Under the pieces are notes generated by a model, which saw nothing but the letters and a program-made list of their open reading frames with translations, ran no database searches and was not told the DNA's origin. Of a stretch of 21,088 bases of DNA, positions 19,847 to 21,088 are shown in pieces. Source of the DNA: Plantago elongata (Eukaryota; Streptophyta; Magnoliopsida; Lamiales; Plantaginaceae); contig JAYMSP010003102.1 in NCBI GenBank assembly GCA_036897095.1, forward strand, positions 1 to 21,088, read 5' to 3'. The translations under genes were made by a program, and so were the position numbers. Each line of letters starts with the position of its first letter. The stretch's first letter is position 1.

Positions 19847-19857
19847 GGTAACGGCTA
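19847..19857 (-). promoter_or_regulatory. MSA-like element upstream of the mitotic-type gene
   Basis: GGTAACGGCTA matches the core and 3' half of the MSA consensus YCYAACGGYYA (9 of 11 positions) and lies 166 bp before the ATG. MSA sites work in either orientation through three-repeat MYB (MYB3R) factors. Role here is inferred. Confidence 0.5.
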
Positions 19858-20836
19858 CCTTTACTATTTTATACAATTATAAAGATTCTTCTTTGCTATT
19901 TTTAATAATTGTGCTGATGATCACGATTTAGTTATTTATCGTCTAAATGAACTTTTTAAATTAATATATTCTATTATTTAAAATTAAGATTGAACAAGTG
20001 AAAAATAAATGTTTAAAATTAAAAGGTTAAGTGAGTTTATATCATATTATGAGCAATAAAAATATCTTTACCGTCTCAAAGTGAACAACTTTTTTGTATA
20101 GATTAAATATATCCGGTTCATAATTTAATAATCACAGCAATCGATGCACTTCTAAATAGATCCACACGAAGTAAGCACATTACTTCACCATTCCTTCTAA
20201 TTTAATTCCTTAGAAAGATGGTCTCACTAGCCACATCAAGGTGTACATTTTCACGTACATCACCCAGCATGCCACCCATGTCCTCGTTAACAATATAATA
20301 TAAAAACTTAACCTTTCGATAATTTCAGCCAATACCCATAATAAATTTTCTTTTAAAAAGAAATTCCATGTGGAAAATATTACATCCAAGTTCACAAGGT
20401 GTTCAAAGGGAGTCGTAGGAATGTCTTTTGAGATACTTGGATGTAATAGATTAAAGTACATGAAATCGGGTGAGAATAAATTATATATTGTGGATGTAAC
20501 ATGTAATTAATCATATTTGTAGTTTGGGAAAAAGAATTGCAAAGTTGACCACCGAACTTGACTGACATCTATATTTATTTATTTATTTTCAGGAAAAATT
20601 TACTATTACAAAAATGATTTAAAATTTTGAAGTTTGGGACTTCTACGGTAGAGCAGATTCTTAGGGAAGGGCGGTGTTTTTGAAAAATATATGAGGGGAC
20701 TATAATGTAAATGATATGGAATTGAGGGATAATTATGCAAAATTATATATAAGGCCACATTTGGTTTGTAAAATATCAATTTGGAACATAATAATATAAG
20801 GTGAATAATTTTATGTCAAAATGATGAAAAATAAGT
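19858..20836. other. gene-free region between the host gene and the tRNA
   Basis: AT-rich, with no coding frame supported. It contains a 13-bp inverted repeat (20379-20447) and, just before the tRNA, AT-rich sequence with a CAA (20817-20819), the usual upstream context of plant tRNA genes. Confidence 0.5.
20379..20447. repeat. 69-bp block with perfect 13-bp inverted ends
   Basis: ATTACATCCAAGT (20379-20391) is the exact inverse of ACTTGGATGTAAT (20435-20447). The interior has no recognisable content. It may be a very small MITE or a chance dyad in AT-rich DNA; a further GGATGTAA word lies about 50 bases downstream. Confidence 0.4.
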
Positions 20837-20910
20837 GGCCCATTAGCTCAGTTGGTTAGAGCGTCGTGCTAATAACGCGAAGGTCGCAGGTTCGAGACCT
20901 GCATGGGCCA
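20837..20910 (+). tRNA. tRNA-Ile (anticodon AAU)
   Basis: A 74-base cloverleaf with every stem paired. The acceptor is GGCCCAT/ATGGGCC with A as discriminator. The D arm is GCTC/GAGC, the anticodon arm is TCGTG-CTAATAA-CGCGA with anticodon AAT, and the T arm is GCAGG/CCTGC around TTCGAGA. Both internal Pol III promoter boxes are intact (A box TAGCTCAGTTGG, B box GGTTCGAGACC). CCA is not encoded and there is no intron, as expected for a nuclear eukaryotic gene. The A34 would be edited to inosine to read all three AUU/AUC/AUA-type codons by wobble. A nuclear cytosolic tRNA rather than an organelle insert. Confidence 0.98.
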
Positions 20911-20915
20911 TTTTT
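20911..20915 (+). terminator. Pol III terminator of the tRNA gene
   Basis: A TTTTT run directly follows the last tRNA base, enough to stop RNA polymerase III. Confidence 0.9.
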
Positions 20916-21088
20916 AACATTTCTCTTTATATTTCAAGAATGTTTTTCTCTTTGCACTTTGATATTCACAATCTCACCAATCCTTGTAAAAAGAATATGA
21001 CACATAAACATTATTCTTCTTACTTTATCATATATCTCTCACAATTTATCTTCTTAAAGTTACATTTAAAAAATAAGTAGATGAACAA

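Overview
The window is nuclear DNA of a flowering plant, most likely a eudicot. Signs of this are GT-AG introns, plant-type MULE, LINE and Ty3/gypsy relics, telomere-type TTTAGGG motifs, a eukaryotic tRNA-Ile with a Pol III T-run, and AT-rich spacers. I cannot name the species. Only two host genes are well supported, both at the right end: a three-exon minus-strand gene (18250-19681) and tRNA-Ile(AAU) (20837-20910). Almost everything to the left is transposon-derived.

Layout. 1-959: AT-rich, with a possible tail of a gene entering from the left and an orphan pair of AACGG motifs. About 1180-1615: LTR promoter relic, with a related copy at about 17280-17700. 1823-3515 (minus): 3' part of a plant L1-type LINE (end of RT, zf-RVT, RNase H), split by a small MITE at about 2691-2837. 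3516-5545: AT-rich, with a dispersed ATGCTTGTAA-like motif array. 5556-14499: a nearly 9-kb Mutator-like element (MULE) with matching terminal inverted repeats and a perfect 10-bp target duplication. 14740-15000: a MITE. About 15291-16268: a foldback element with a telomere-repeat hairpin at its centre. 16290-17280: no gene seen.

The MULE is the main structure. Its transposase (PB1-like N-terminal region, MuDR-type DNA-binding region, DDE domain, SWIM, CCHC knuckle, acidic tail with two short introns) is recognisable over its whole length but broken by stops and frameshifts. A 3330-bp solo LTR with a perfect 5-bp duplication (ATGAT) sits inside the knuckle-proximal acidic region; reading across it resumes exactly in phase. 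Downstream of the transposase, still inside the element, is an undamaged 123-residue ORF with its own TATA box. I do not recognise it. It is the best candidate here for something undescribed: a captured host gene or an accessory MULE protein.

The host gene at 18250-19681 encodes a predicted 243-residue protein with an N-terminal D-box, a KEN box, several S/T-P sites, a coiled coil, and an MSA-like (AACGG) promoter site. Together these suggest a G2/M-expressed protein degraded through APC/C. The gene name is not recognised.
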